Positions 54,921-64,000 of a stretch of 64,000 nucleotides of DNA are shown here, piece by piece. Within the stretch, counting starts at the first letter, position 1. Each line of letters starts with the position of its first letter. The notes beneath the pieces are model-generated. The model was not told where the DNA came from and did not search any database. It saw nothing but the letters and a program-made list of their open reading frames with translations. This stretch comes from an uncultured Verrucomicrobiota bacterium (GTDB taxonomy: Bacteria > Verrucomicrobiota > Verrucomicrobiia > Opitutales > Opitutaceae): assembly GCA_903904685.1 (NCBI GenBank), contig CAIVDS010000064.1, forward strand, positions 1 to 64,000. The letters run 5' to 3'. The position numbers were made by a program, and so were the translations under genes.

Positions 54921-56783
54921 ATGGGTGCCGTTGAACGTGGATGGCTATTTCCTGTGCCTGACCTGTCGCTTACTCTCAAGACCACCTTCGGTTACAACGC
55001 CTTCCGTCCGCTCCAGCGCGAAATCATCGAAACTTCCCTCGCCAGCCGCGACGTGTTAGCGCTGCTACCCACCGGCGGAGGCAAATCGCTTTGCTTCCAA
55101 ATCCCCGCCCTGCACCGCACCGGCCTGACTATCGTCGTTTCGCCGCTCATCGCGTTGATGAAGGACCAGGTGGACCAGCTCCAGGCCGCCGGTGTCGCCG
55201 CCACCTACCTGAACTCCACCCTTGGCGCCGCCGAAGCCCGCTCGCGTCTCGCCGGCCTCCATCGCGGCGAATGGCGGCTCCTCTACGTCGCACCCGAACG
55301 TCTCCTTCTCGATAACTGGCAGGAGAACCTGAAAGCATGGAACGTCACCGCCATCGCCATCGACGAGGCCCACTGCGTCTCCGAATGGGGCCACGATTTC
55401 CGTCCCGAATACCGGCAGATTTCCAAACTCCGCGAACTCCTGCCCGATGTTTCGTTGATGGCCCTCACCGCGACTGCGACCGAGCGTGTGCGCACCGACA
55501 TCATCAAACACCTCAAACTCCGCGATCCCGCCGTCTTCGTCGCGTCGTTCAACCGTCCCAATCTCACCTACAAGGTCATCCCCAAGGAAAAACCCGCCGA
55601 CCAGATCATCGCTTGGGTCAAAAAACGCGAAGACGAGAGCGGCATCGTCTACTGTGCCAGCCGCGCCGCCACCGAACGCGTGGCCGACACCCTCGCCGGC
55701 AAAGGCTACAGCGCCCGCGCCTACCACGCCGGTCTCTCCGCCGACGAACGCACGCGCAATCAGGAACTGTTTCTCCGCGACGAAGTGCGGATCATGTGCG
55801 CGACCATCGCCTTCGGCATGGGCATCAACAAGCCCAACGTCCGCTGGGTCATCCACTACGACCTGCCAAAAAACATCGAAGGTTATTATCAGGAAACCGG
55901 TCGCGCCGGTCGTGACGGCCTCCCAGGCGACTGTCTCCTGTTGTTCTCCGCCGGCGACGCCGCCAAGCAGACGCACTTCATAGACGAGATGACCGACACG
56001 CACGAGCAGCAGGTCGCCCGCAACCAGCTCCGCCAGATCATGCGCTACGCCGAGGGAGCCTCCTGCCGCCGCAGCGAACTGCTCGCTTACTTCGGCGAAA
56101 AATTTTCCATCGATAACTGCGCCGCCTGCGACAACTGCCTCGAACCCCGTGAAACCTACGACGGCACGCTCCAGGCGCAGAAATTCCTCTCCTGCGTCTA
56201 CCGCATCAACGCCGCCAGCCGCTTCGGCGTCGGCATCAACCACATCTGCGAAGTCCTTACCGGTGCCGACACCGACAAGATCCGCCGCTGGGACCACGAC
56301 CGCCTCTCTACCTACGGCATCGGCAAGGATCTGTCGCGACCCGCGTGGGCCGCCATCGGCCGCGACCTCCTCCGCCTCGGACTCCTCGTCCAAAACGAAG
56401 GCGAATATCCCACGCTCCAGCTCAGCGCCGAGGGCATCGACGCGCTGAAATCCCGCCACGTCGTCACGCTCACCAAGCCGATGGACCTGCCAAAAGTCCG
56501 CAAGATCGTGCGCCGTGAAGGAGACATCGAGTGCGACGAGATTCTCTTCGCCCGCCTGCGCGAGCTCCGCAAAAAGCTCGCCGACGAACGCAAGGTTCCC
56601 GCGTATGTCATCTTCGGCGACGCCACGCTGCGCCAGATGGCCCGCGAATACCCGGTGGGCGACGATGCAATGGCCAACATCTTCGGCATGGGTGCGAAAA
56701 AGCGCGTCGAATTCAGCGAGATCTTCGCCCGCGAGATCGCGAGTTATCTCCAAGACAACTCGCGAATGACGTTCAACGGTTGA
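54921..56783 (+). CDS. recQ: ATP-dependent DNA helicase RecQ
   Basis: Up to 620 aa from the ATG at 54921; the first conserved residues are LKTTFGYNAFRPLQREII, so a start some ten codons later is possible. Motifs: Walker A LLPTGGGKSLCFQ, DEAH box AIDEAHCVSEWGHDFRPEYR, and motif VI YYQETGRAGRDGLPG. The zinc-binding RecQ-Ct domain has CRRSELLAYF and CAACDNC cysteines, the winged helix follows, and an HRDC domain ends the protein (LRELRKKLADERKVPAYVIF). It unwinds DNA in recombination and repair. Monocistronic, divergent from uppS. Confidence 0.95.
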   Translation: MGAVERGWLFPVPDLSLTLKTTFGYNAFRPLQREIIETSLASRDVLALLPTGGGKSLCFQIPALHRTGLTIVVSPLIALMKDQVDQLQAAGVAATYLNSTLGAAEARSRLAGLHRGEWRLLYVAPERLLLDNWQENLKAWNVTAIAIDEAHCVSEWGHDFRPEYRQISKLRELLPDVSLMALTATATERVRTDIIKHLKLRDPAVFVASFNRPNLTYKVIPKEKPADQIIAWVKKREDESGIVYCASRAATERVADTLAGKGYSARAYHAGLSADERTRNQELFLRDEVRIMCATIAFGMGINKPNVRWVIHYDLPKNIEGYYQETGRAGRDGLPGDCLLLFSAGDAAKQTHFIDEMTDTHEQQVARNQLRQIMRYAEGASCRRSELLAYFGEKFSIDNCAACDNCLEPRETYDGTLQAQKFLSCVYRINAASRFGVGINHICEVLTGADTDKIRRWDHDRLSTYGIGKDLSRPAWAAIGRDLLRLGLLVQNEGEYPTLQLSAEGIDALKSRHVVTLTKPMDLPKVRKIVRREGDIECDEILFARLRELRKKLADERKVPAYVIFGDATLRQMAREYPVGDDAMANIFGMGAKKRVEFSEIFAREIASYLQDNSRMTFNG

Positions 56784-56793
56784 GGATGTCGAA

Positions 56794-56815
56794 GGCAGGG
56801 TGATGTGTCCCTGCC
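56794..56815. terminator. Hairpin between convergent recQ and TonB-receptor genes
   Basis: Perfect 7-bp stem GGCAGGG (56794-56800) with CCCTGCC (56809-56815), loop of 8 nt, between two convergent stop codons (56783 and 56852). No T-run on either side, so it would be a weak or factor-aided bidirectional terminator. Confidence 0.4.
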
Positions 56816-56851
56816 ATCGGAACTTAACAAGCTCGGCAAAAGTACTTCTGC

Positions 56852-58726
56852 CTAAAACTTATACTCCGCGCCGGCAAACACCGCTGCGCCCGCCGAAGGG
56901 AACCCGTAGGTTTCCTCGTAATGGGCATCGAACAGGTTCTCGATGCGCGCGTGCAGCGAGAGCCGTTTGGTCGCCTGATAACGAGTATAAAGGCGGAAGA
57001 TCACATAACTCGCCGGATTCACCTGCGTGGATGGAAACGTGTTGAAATTCGTCGTCTGGCGATCCGCCGTGCCCTGCATACCAGCCCCCAGCAACCATGC
57101 TTCAGTAGGCGTCCAATCGAGATTTGCGGAAAAAGTGTGCCTCGGACGGTCATCGAGACGGGTTTTAGCCACCTCATCCCTCGCATCCAGATAGGTGTAA
57201 GCCGTGGTCACCGTCACTTGCTTGGATAGCGTAGCCTTCAAAGACGTCTCCACACCTTGGGTGCGTGCCTGTCCGATGTTCTTGAACGTGCCGAGCGCCG
57301 GGAAAATCGCGCCCTGATACGCGATGAGATTCTTGTAATCATTGCGGAAGAACGTGACATCCGCCGTGAGTTTTTTATCGATGAGCGCCTGCTCGATACC
57401 CGCGTCCCAGCCCTTGGATTCCTCCGCCTGGAGGCCAGGGGCGGCCACCGTGAATGCCGAACCATACCGTTGCGTGATGCTGGGAGGAAGAAAGCTGGTC
57501 CCATAGGTCGCATGAAACCGCGTTCCGGTCGCCGCCACCAATTTGCTCGCCGTCAGCCGATAGGTAGTCGCAGCGCCAAAGGAATCGTAATCATCATAAC
57601 GCACACCGGCCCCAAGCCTCAAACCCTGCAACGGCGCCCACTCCGCTTGCGTGTAAACGCCCTTCAACTGGTCTTGAGGATAGGAAGGGCCGTCCGAAAA
57701 CTCGGAGTTCTCGTAACTGGCCCCCGCCACTGCGTTGATCGCATCCGTAAACTGGAAATTATTCTGACACTCTAGGATTTCGCGCTTGGTGTCGGTGCTG
57801 TAAGGGCTGGGAAATCCAGAAAAACTGCCGTCGTTGTCGTAGAGCTGGCGCTGATAGCCCGCCGTCAAGCGCGACCGCCACGCTTCCGAGGGAGTAACCT
57901 CCGCAAACACGGTCCCCAGGGTGCTCTGGAGATAATTATTGTTGATCGGCGTGGTGTTGGTGGTGCGGATGTCGTTCGGATCTTTGTAGTAGCTGTCGAG
58001 ATAGCGAACCGTGCCGCCCACCGCGAGGTTCGCAGTCGCTTGGTAATCCAGCCGGAGCGCGTAGTTTTGCAGCCGCGCGTTGTTGTCGGGTCGGTCGTTC
58101 TTGGTATCGAGACCGGTCGCCGTGAACGAATAGGCAAAATTTTTCACCTCGCCCTGCGACGACACGGAGCCGCGGCTCGTGCTGAAACTGCCCCCTTCGA
58201 GATCGACCAGTCCCGAGGGGGCGCCGGAGCCGCGCTCAAGTCCGATAGATACCACGCCGCCCATCGCCGCGCCGCCGTAGAGCGTGCTCTGTGGACCTCT
58301 CAACACCTCGATGCGATCATGCGCGCTCGGGGAAAAACCACCCAGCCAGCTTTGGTAAGTGGAGTTGGCGTCGTTGAAGCGAACGCCATCCACGAGCAGC
58401 AGCGTCTGCCCCGCCTTGTCGCCGCGCAGGGAAAGATATGTCACGCCACCGCTACCGCCGGTCTGCAGGACGTTTACTCCGGGCACGGAGCGCAGGGCGT
58501 CTCCGACAGTGTCAATCTGATGATCGGCCAGCTCCCCGGGATTGATCACGGTCACGCTGCTCGCGACATCGGACGGATCTTGAGGTGTCCGCGCCGCAGT
58601 GACGACGCAGTCCTCAAGTTGAATGACGGGCACTGTTTGCCCGCGCATGAGGGAAACGAGCGGCGCCGCGAGGGCGCACGCGAGAATAAGACGTCCCGCA
58701 AGGCGGGAGCGCGAAGGAATTTTCAT
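56852..58726 (-). CDS. TonB-dependent outer-membrane receptor, probable cobalamin transporter (BtuB-like)
   Basis: A 624-aa protein from the ATG at 58726 (MKIPSRSRLAGRLILACALA), with a signal peptide ending near LMRGQT. The plug domain starts VIQLEDCVVTAARTPQDPSD (a TonB box-like start) and contains the conserved LLVDGVRFND and EVLRGPQSTLYGGAAMGGVV (near residues 100-150). The 22-strand barrel follows and ends in aromatic residues (GAEYKF), as outer-membrane proteins do. Length and shape match BtuB (about 600 aa). A cobalamin riboswitch in its leader and the neighbouring B12-dependent metH support B12 uptake; no BtuCDF genes are in the window. Confidence 0.92.
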   Translation of the reverse strand: MKIPSRSRLAGRLILACALAAPLVSLMRGQTVPVIQLEDCVVTAARTPQDPSDVASSVTVINPGELADHQIDTVGDALRSVPGVNVLQTGGSGGVTYLSLRGDKAGQTLLLVDGVRFNDANSTYQSWLGGFSPSAHDRIEVLRGPQSTLYGGAAMGGVVSIGLERGSGAPSGLVDLEGGSFSTSRGSVSSQGEVKNFAYSFTATGLDTKNDRPDNNARLQNYALRLDYQATANLAVGGTVRYLDSYYKDPNDIRTTNTTPINNNYLQSTLGTVFAEVTPSEAWRSRLTAGYQRQLYDNDGSFSGFPSPYSTDTKREILECQNNFQFTDAINAVAGASYENSEFSDGPSYPQDQLKGVYTQAEWAPLQGLRLGAGVRYDDYDSFGAATTYRLTASKLVAATGTRFHATYGTSFLPPSITQRYGSAFTVAAPGLQAEESKGWDAGIEQALIDKKLTADVTFFRNDYKNLIAYQGAIFPALGTFKNIGQARTQGVETSLKATLSKQVTVTTAYTYLDARDEVAKTRLDDRPRHTFSANLDWTPTEAWLLGAGMQGTADRQTTNFNTFPSTQVNPASYVIFRLYTRYQATKRLSLHARIENLFDAHYEETYGFPSAGAAVFAGAEYKF

Positions 58727-59230
58727 AGGTGCCTGCTTCTGGCTAAGGCAAGAGCAGACACCCGCCCCGTTTCCGGGGAAAGTGGCTACTCTCACGCTTC
58801 ATTTTTGCGATGAAGTGGAGAACACCGGGGCGCGCAATCGCACCGGTGGCGTGAGCCTCTGCAGGAAGGATGTTCGGACTCCGCATATATCGTCTCGACG
58901 CGGCGAAAGTGTTTCGACTGTCGCCACAAGACTTCCTCGCCCCTTGCCTTCACCGGAGGGAGTTCTCCGATTGGTTTTGGCCCGCGCACCGAGCGCGGGC
59001 TGTGGGTCTGGTTTGATGCGTTACCGCAGCGCAACTGTAGCCGATTTTCACGGCATTCCCTCAATCCTGCAAAGTTTCAAAAGAACAACTAACGGGCGCA
59101 GGCTGCGTCGCGCTTTTCTGTGAATCAAGTCCCAATTTCTATAACGAATCAACACATTCGCATACGAAGATATGAAACTTGCCTTCTGCAACCGTTTGCC
59201 CTCATCCTGCTTTTTCTAAATTTCCAACCC
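58727..59230. other. Divergent leader region between TonB receptor and metH
   Basis: A 504-bp gap. Roughly half is the riboswitch serving the minus-strand receptor; about 140 bp are left for the metH promoter side. No riboswitch is seen on the plus strand, so metH itself does not appear to carry its own B12 element. Confidence 0.5.
58840..59090 (-). promoter_or_regulatory. Cobalamin (AdoCbl-type) riboswitch
   Basis: Read on the minus strand, 59062-59020 gives GAGGGAATGCCGTGAAAATC and then GGCTACAGTTGCGCTGCGGT, matching the conserved riboswitch core (GGGAA…GGTG…AATCC…CTGCCCCCGCAAC). Further on, at about 58885-58869, GCGGAGTCCGAACATCC matches the 3' part (…AGxCCGAACxxCC) and then TTCCTGCAGAGGC. 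A hairpin CCCCG-TTTC-CGGGG (58765-58778) lies between the element and the receptor start and may be the expression platform. Ends are approximate. Bound B12 would turn off the receptor. Confidence 0.85.
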
Positions 59231-60301
59231 ATGCCCGCCGCTCTCCAAGAGTCAGAATCCTTTGCCGCACTGCGTGATCTTTTTTCACGCCGCATCGCCG
59301 TTTTAGACGGAGCAATAGGTTCCATGATTCAAACTTATTCCTTAATTGAGGCCGATTTTCGCGGTTCCCGATTCGCTGATTTTCCACACGACCTGAAGGG
59401 TAACAACGACCTCCTCTGCCTCACTAAGCCTTCAGTAATTGAGGAAATACACACCGCCTATTTCGCCGCCGGGGCTGACATTGTTGAAACCAACAGTTTC
59501 TCCGCCACGACCATCGGCATGGCCGATTATCACCTTGAAAGCATCGTCACCGAACTGAACCACGCCGCCGTCGGCTGCGCCCGCCGCGCTGCGCAAAAAG
59601 CCGAGGCTACCACCCCCGGTCGCCGCTGTTTCGTCGCCGGTGCCATCGGGCCTCTCAACCGCACGCTCTCGATGTCGCCCGATGTCAACCGCCCCGACTT
59701 CCGCGCCGTCACTTGGCCCCAAGTGGTCGAAGCCTACACCGAACAAATTCGTGCACTTATCGACGCCGGAGCGGATGCCCTGTTGGTCGAGACGATCTTC
59801 GACACGCTCAACGCCAAGGCTGCGCTCTTTGCCATCGACAGTGTATTCGAGGAAAAAAATATCCGCCTGCCGGTAATGATCTCCGTGACGATCACCGACG
59901 CCTCCGGTCGCACACTCTCCGGCCAGACAACCGAAGCCTTTTACAACTCCATCCGCCACGCGAAGCCGTTTTCCGTCGGCATCAACTGCGCCCTGGGTGG
60001 CCGCGCCATGCGTCCCTACATCGAGGAACTCGCCCACATCGCCGACTGTCGCGTCACCTGCTACCCGAACGCCGGTCTGCCCAACGCATTCGGCGGCTAC
60101 GACGAGTCGCCCGCCGACATGGCGGCGATTCTGCGAGAGTTTGCCACCGCCGGTCTCGTCAACTTGGTTGGCGGTTGTTGCGGCTCCACGCCTCCCCACA
60201 TCGCCGCCATCGCCAAGGCCGTTCGCGGCCTCGCTCCTCGTTTGCTCCCGACCATCCCCATCGCCCTCCGCCTGAGCGGCCTCGAACCTTTGACCGCCTG
60301 A
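59231..60301 (+). CDS. metH: Methionine synthase MetH, homocysteine-binding N-terminal part as a separate gene
   Basis: A 356-aa protein from the ATG at 59231 ([20 protein letters not shown]). It is the homocysteine S-methyltransferase barrel of cobalamin-dependent methionine synthase: [15 protein letters not shown] near the N-terminus, [11 protein letters not shown], and the zinc ligands in [10 protein letters not shown] (near residue 255) and [12 protein letters not shown] (near 325). It ends SGLEPLTA-stop; in single-chain MetH the sequence LSGLEPL leads straight into the pterin domain. The second part starts 7 bp later as its own gene. Confidence 0.93.
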   Translation: MPAALQESESFAALRDLFSRRIAVLDGAIGSMIQTYSLIEADFRGSRFADFPHDLKGNNDLLCLTKPSVIEEIHTAYFAAGADIVETNSFSATTIGMADYHLESIVTELNHAAVGCARRAAQKAEATTPGRRCFVAGAIGPLNRTLSMSPDVNRPDFRAVTWPQVVEAYTEQIRALIDAGADALLVETIFDTLNAKAALFAIDSVFEEKNIRLPVMISVTITDASGRTLSGQTTEAFYNSIRHAKPFSVGINCALGGRAMRPYIEELAHIADCRVTCYPNAGLPNAFGGYDESPADMAAILREFATAGLVNLVGGCCGSTPPHIAAIAKAVRGLAPRLLPTIPIALRLSGLEPLTA

Positions 60302-60308
60302 TTTTCCC

Positions 60309-62990
60309 GTGACCCAATCCGCCTCCAGTTTCCTCGTCGTCGGCGAGCGCACCAACATCACCGGCTCGCCCAAATTCGCCAAGGCTCTCAAAGCCGGCGA
60401 CTGGGACGCCTGCCTCGCCATCGCCAAACAGCAGGTCGAATCCGGCGCCAACGTCATCGACATCAACGTCGACGAGGCCCTCATCGAGGGCGAAACCACC
60501 ATGGTCAAGTTCCTCAACTTGATCGCCGCCGAGCCCGACATCACCCGCGTTCCCGTGATGATCGACTCCTCCAAGTGGTCCGTTCTCGAGGCCGGCCTGC
60601 AGTGCCTCCAGGGCAAAGGCATCGTCAACTCCATCTCCCTCAAGGACGGTGAAACCGAGTTCCTCCGCCGCGCCAAACTCCTCATGCGCTACGGCGCCGC
60701 CGCCGTCGTCATGGCCTTCGACGAGCAAGGCCAGGCCGCCTCCCGTGACGAAAAAGTTCGCATCTGCACCCGCGCCTACCGCCTCCTTGTGGACAAGCTC
60801 GGCTTCCCACCCGAGGACATCATTTTTGATCCCAACATTCTCACCGTCGCCACCGGCATCGAGGAGCACAACAACTACGCCGTCGATTTCATCGAGGCCA
60901 CGCGGATCATCAAAGCGACCCTCCCGCACGCAAAAATTTCAGGCGGTCTCTCCAACGTCTCCTTCAGTTTCCGCGGCAACAACCCGGTCCGTGAAGCCAT
61001 TCACACGGTCTTTCTCTATCACGCAATCAAGGCCGGCATGGATATGGCCATCGTCAACGCCGGCATGCTCGGCAACTACGACGAGATCGATCCCGCCCTC
61101 CGCCAGCTCTGCGAAGATGTCCTCCTCAACCGCTCACCCGACGCCACCGAAAAACTTATCGTCCACGCCGACGCGATCAAAGCCCAGCTCGATGCCGCCA
61201 AGGCGGGTGGAGTCGCCGCCGCCATCGCCACCGTGGATGCCTGGCGCAACGAACCCGTCGAAGCCCGCCTCTCCCACGCCTTGGTCAAGGGCATCGACAC
61301 TTTTGTCGAGCAGGACACCGAGGAATGCCGCCAAAAATATCCGCGCCCCCTCGATATCATAGAAGGTCCGCTCATGGACGGCATGCGCGTCGTCGGCGAC
61401 CTCTTCGGCGCCGGCAAAATGTTTCTCCCTCAGGTCGTGAAATCTGCCCGCGTGATGAAACGCTCCGTCGCCTATCTCACGCCCTTCATGGAAGCGGAAA
61501 AGCTCCGCGCCGCCGCCGCTGGCGAAGCCACCCGCGCACAGGGCAAATTCCTCATCGCCACCGTCAAGGGCGACGTTCACGACATCGGCAAAAATATCGT
61601 CGGTGTCGTCCTCGCCTGTAACAACTACGAGGTCACCGACCTCGGTGTGATGGTCTCCTGTGACAAGATTCTCGCCGAGGCCAAGCGCATCGGCGCGGAC
61701 ATCATCGGCCTCTCCGGCCTCATCACTCCGTCGCTCGACGAGATGGTCTACGTCGCCAAGGAAATGAAACGCCAAGGCTTCACCGTGCCCCTCTTTGTCG
61801 GCGGTGCCACCACCTCGCCCGCCCATACCGCCGTCAAAGTCGCCCCAGAATATCCGCACGGCGTGGTCCACGTGCTCGATGCCTCTCGCGTCGTCAACGT
61901 CGTCAGCTCGCTCCTCTCACCCGCACAAAAACCCGCCTTCCTCGCCGAGGTCACCGCCAAGCAGGGAAAGTCACGCGAGGAATTCGCCGCCCGTCGCAAC
62001 AAACGCCCGCTCCTCTCGATCGCCACCGCCCGCGAACGCGCGCCTAAATTCGACTGGACGATCGTGGACATCCCCCGCCCCGCATTTCTCGGCTCCAAGG
62101 TTTTCTCCGACGTCCCACTCGCCGACATTGTTCCCTTCATCGACTGGGGTCCGTTCTTCAGCGCGTGGGAGCTCCACGGCCGCTACCCTCAGATCCTCAC
62201 CGACGAATCAGTCGGAGTCGAGGCCACCAAACTCTTCAACGACGCGCAGAAGCTCCTCAAGCGCATCGTCGCCGAAAAACTCTACACCGCGAAGGCCGTC
62301 ATCGGCTTCTGGCCGTGTAACGCCGTGGGCGATGACATCGAGATCTACGCGGACGAGGCCCGCAGCTCCGTTGTCACGCGTTTTCACCAGCTCCGCCAGC
62401 AGCTCGAAAAGCCCGCCGACCAGTTCAACCACTGCCTCGCCGACTACGTCGCGCCCAAAGACAGCGGGCACCTCGACTACATGGGCGGCTTCGCCGGCAC
62501 CGCCGGTCACGGTGTCGAAGATCTGGCCGCGAAGTTCAAAGCGGATCACGACGACTACAACGCGATCATGGCCCAGGCTCTTGGCGATCGCCTCGCGGAA
62601 GCGTTGGCCGAAAAATTCCACAAACACGCCCGCGAAGCCTGCGGCTATGGCAAGACCGAGAATCTCAGCCATGAGGACCTGATCCGAGAAAAATACCGCG
62701 GCATCCGTCCTGCGCCCGGCTACCCCGCATGCCCCGACCACACCGAAAAGCCAATTCTGTTTAAGCTCCTCGGCGCCGAAGCCGCCACCGGCATCAAACT
62801 CACGGAAAGTTGCGCGATGTATCCGGCGAGCTCGGTGAGCGGCTGGTATTTCAACCACCCTGAATCAAAGTATTTCGGCGTGGGTAAAGTCGGCAAAGAC
62901 CAAGTCACCGACTACGCGAAACGCAAAGGCCAGTCGCAAGCCGAAGCCGAACGCTGGCTCGGCCCGTATCTCGACTACGACCCGACGTAA
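60309..62990 (+). CDS. metH: Methionine synthase MetH, pterin-, B12- and AdoMet-binding part as a separate gene
   Basis: An 893-aa protein with a GTG start at 60309 ([19 protein letters not shown]). Domains: pterin-binding barrel (about 1-280; [18 protein letters not shown]), B12 cap, B12-binding domain with the base-off motif [18 protein letters not shown] (near 420-437) and [17 protein letters not shown], and the C-terminal activation domain with [15 protein letters not shown] (near 799-813) that binds AdoMet. Together with the preceding gene it gives a complete MetH of about 1250 aa, the normal total. The gap of 7 bp and altered frame indicate a stable split, with translation probably coupled. 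Confidence 0.95.
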   Translation: MTQSASSFLVVGERTNITGSPKFAKALKAGDWDACLAIAKQQVESGANVIDINVDEALIEGETTMVKFLNLIAAEPDITRVPVMIDSSKWSVLEAGLQCLQGKGIVNSISLKDGETEFLRRAKLLMRYGAAAVVMAFDEQGQAASRDEKVRICTRAYRLLVDKLGFPPEDIIFDPNILTVATGIEEHNNYAVDFIEATRIIKATLPHAKISGGLSNVSFSFRGNNPVREAIHTVFLYHAIKAGMDMAIVNAGMLGNYDEIDPALRQLCEDVLLNRSPDATEKLIVHADAIKAQLDAAKAGGVAAAIATVDAWRNEPVEARLSHALVKGIDTFVEQDTEECRQKYPRPLDIIEGPLMDGMRVVGDLFGAGKMFLPQVVKSARVMKRSVAYLTPFMEAEKLRAAAAGEATRAQGKFLIATVKGDVHDIGKNIVGVVLACNNYEVTDLGVMVSCDKILAEAKRIGADIIGLSGLITPSLDEMVYVAKEMKRQGFTVPLFVGGATTSPAHTAVKVAPEYPHGVVHVLDASRVVNVVSSLLSPAQKPAFLAEVTAKQGKSREEFAARRNKRPLLSIATARERAPKFDWTIVDIPRPAFLGSKVFSDVPLADIVPFIDWGPFFSAWELHGRYPQILTDESVGVEATKLFNDAQKLLKRIVAEKLYTAKAVIGFWPCNAVGDDIEIYADEARSSVVTRFHQLRQQLEKPADQFNHCLADYVAPKDSGHLDYMGGFAGTAGHGVEDLAAKFKADHDDYNAIMAQALGDRLAEALAEKFHKHAREACGYGKTENLSHEDLIREKYRGIRPAPGYPACPDHTEKPILFKLLGAEAATGIKLTESCAMYPASSVSGWYFNHPESKYFGVGKVGKDQVTDYAKRKGQSQAEAERWLGPYLDYDPT

Positions 62991-63192
62991 GCGTTAAGAG
63001 GCATCGTGGCGTTCATCCCCGCCGAGATCGGACACCTTTGCGGCAGCACAACCAAACACCCGCTCATCACCGCCACCAACCGCTGGGCATGGCGTTTCAA
63101 TGGAAGTCAGGATGCATTCAATTCCGCCGGTTCCTGCTTCCACACGAGATTGACTGTGCTCTTTTCCCCATACTTGCTCCCCCCCTCTCCCC
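62991..63192. other. Intergenic stretch, nothing recognised
   Basis: A 202-bp gap between metH and the aldo/keto reductase gene. No clear terminator, RNA gene or small coding sequence was seen. Confidence 0.4.
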
Positions 63193-64000
63193 ATGAAAAC
63201 CTACCGCATTCCCAAGACCGACCTCGTCGTTTCCCGCATCGCCTATGGTTGCATGAAAATCGGTGGCTCCTGGGACCACGAACCCGTCGCCCCTGCAACC
63301 GAGAAGGCTGCTCAGTCTGCCGTCGCCACCGCCCTCGACTCCGGCATCAACTTCTTCGACCACGCCGATATCTACACCGCTGGCAAATCAGAGGAGGTCT
63401 TTGGCCGCATCCTCAAGTCCACTCCTGGCCTGCGCGACCGCATCGTACTCCAGTCCAAGGTCGGCATCCGCTTCGCCAACGACGCCTACAAAAGCGGCGA
63501 GCCCCCGCGCTACGACTTCAGCCACGATCACATCATTCGCTCCACCGAGGCCATCCTGCGCCGCCTCCAGATTTCCCACCTCGACATTCTCCTGCTCCAT
63601 CGGCCCGACCCGCTCGTCGAGCCCGCCGAAGTCGCCCGCGCCTTCGACGCATTGCAGTCCTCCGGCAAGGTCCGCCACTTCGGCGTGAGCAACCACACGC
63701 CCGGCGAGATCGAGCTGCTCCATCGACACGTCCGCCAGCCGTTCGTCGTCAACCAACTCGAATTTTCCCTCGCCCAGCCCGCCCTGATCGTCGAAGGATT
63801 CAGCGCAAACCAGTCAGGCACCGGTGCCACCAGCGGACTCGCTGCGGGCCTCTTGGACTACTGCCGTCTGCACGAAATCTCAGTGCAGGCTTGGTCGCCC
63901 GTCGGCGGAGGCAGACTCCTCAAGGCCGATACCACGGCGGTCAGTCCGCTCAAGGAAGCCGCCGCCTTGGTCGCCAAGCTCGCGAAGACCAAAAACACCA
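63193..64000 (+). CDS. Aldo/keto reductase, 3'-truncated by the window end
   Basis: A protein starting at the ATG at 63193 (MKTYRIPKTDLVVSRIAYGC) and open to the last base, at least 269 residues. Aldo/keto reductase features: Asp and Tyr in FFDHADIYTAGKSEEVFG (near residue 55), Lys in IVLQSKVGIRF, His in LLLHRPDPLVEP, and GVSNHTPGEIELLH. It resembles the YdhF/YcsN-like short AKRs. Unlike the AKR at 9928-10956 it has no sugar genes around it. Substrate unknown. Confidence 0.9.
   Translation, partial: MKTYRIPKTDLVVSRIAYGCMKIGGSWDHEPVAPATEKAAQSAVATALDSGINFFDHADIYTAGKSEEVFGRILKSTPGLRDRIVLQSKVGIRFANDAYKSGEPPRYDFSHDHIIRSTEAILRRLQISHLDILLLHRPDPLVEPAEVARAFDALQSSGKVRHFGVSNHTPGEIELLHRHVRQPFVVNQLEFSLAQPALIVEGFSANQSGTGATSGLAAGLLDYCRLHEISVQAWSPVGGGRLLKADTTAVSPLKEAAALVAKLAKTKNT

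Noticed and set aside
54647-54985. Minus-strand 112-codon open frame upstream of uppS
   Set aside because: Overlaps the recQ start and the structured region; no protein-like pattern.
55065-56753. Minus-strand open frame of 562 codons opposite recQ
   Set aside because: Antisense shadow of recQ with no domain motif; explained by codon bias of the real gene.
58792-59064. Minus-strand 90-codon open frame upstream of the TonB receptor
   Set aside because: It lies exactly over the cobalamin riboswitch, whose conserved bases explain the sequence better than a peptide.
1-64000. CRISPR arrays and prophage
   Set aside because: No regularly spaced repeats, no Cas genes and no phage structural or integrase genes were seen on reading the window.

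Overview
The window looks like chromosome of a high-GC, Gram-negative verrucomicrobial bacterium, most likely of the Opitutales/Opitutaceae type. This is inference from gene content: giant secreted beta-propeller/CBM9-like proteins, heparinase-like and SGNH enzymes, a plant/Chlamydia-like long IspG, an AraC-controlled sugar cluster, and frequent GTG starts with few clear Shine-Dalgarno sequences. No rRNA is present, so placement rests on genes alone.

Layout. 1-8.4 kb: end of a ParA ATPase, two ABC-2 permeases without an ATPase, then rnc, mfd, a PpiC/SurA-type foldase, a terminator and radC. 8.4-12.1 kb: a divergent AraC regulator facing an RbsD/FucU-like gene, an aldo/keto reductase and a zinc alcohol dehydrogenase, probably a sugar-catabolic unit. 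12.3-17 kb: tRNA-Tyr, cardiolipin synthase, and a three-gene MacA/LolD/MacB-type exporter. 17-22.6 kb: cimA, cupin, DUF2249, moaA, MOSC, a deoxyribosyltransferase-like gene and upp. 22.6-26 kb: a short relic, dnaX with an A10 frameshift site, hflX and tRNA-Gln.

26-46 kb is the accessory part, between tRNA-Gln and dnaA/oriC. It holds an SGNH hydrolase plus two giant secreted propeller proteins in one operon, a frameshifted heparinase II/III-like gene, and a lower-GC cluster of a fatty acid desaturase, a sugar isomerase-like TIM barrel and three phytanoyl-CoA-dioxygenase-like enzymes. Gene relics lie in the gaps: a GDSL fragment, a transposase N-terminus and an unidentified frameshifted piece.

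46.3-56.8 kb is core again: dnaA, a probable oriC, then (in transcription order) uppS-cdsA-dxr-rseP-ispG, a possible structured RNA and recQ. 56.8-64 kb: a TonB-dependent receptor behind a cobalamin riboswitch, divergent from a methionine synthase split into two adjacent genes (the B12 enzyme next to its likely B12 importer), and a 3'-truncated aldo/keto reductase.

Best candidates for a second look: the dnaX A10 site that would join a 388-aa gamma-like product to an out-of-frame tau tail; the desaturase/PhyH x3/isomerase cluster beside oriC; the paired giant propeller proteins; the split metH with the adjacent B12 riboswitch; and the possible 6S-like RNA upstream of uppS.
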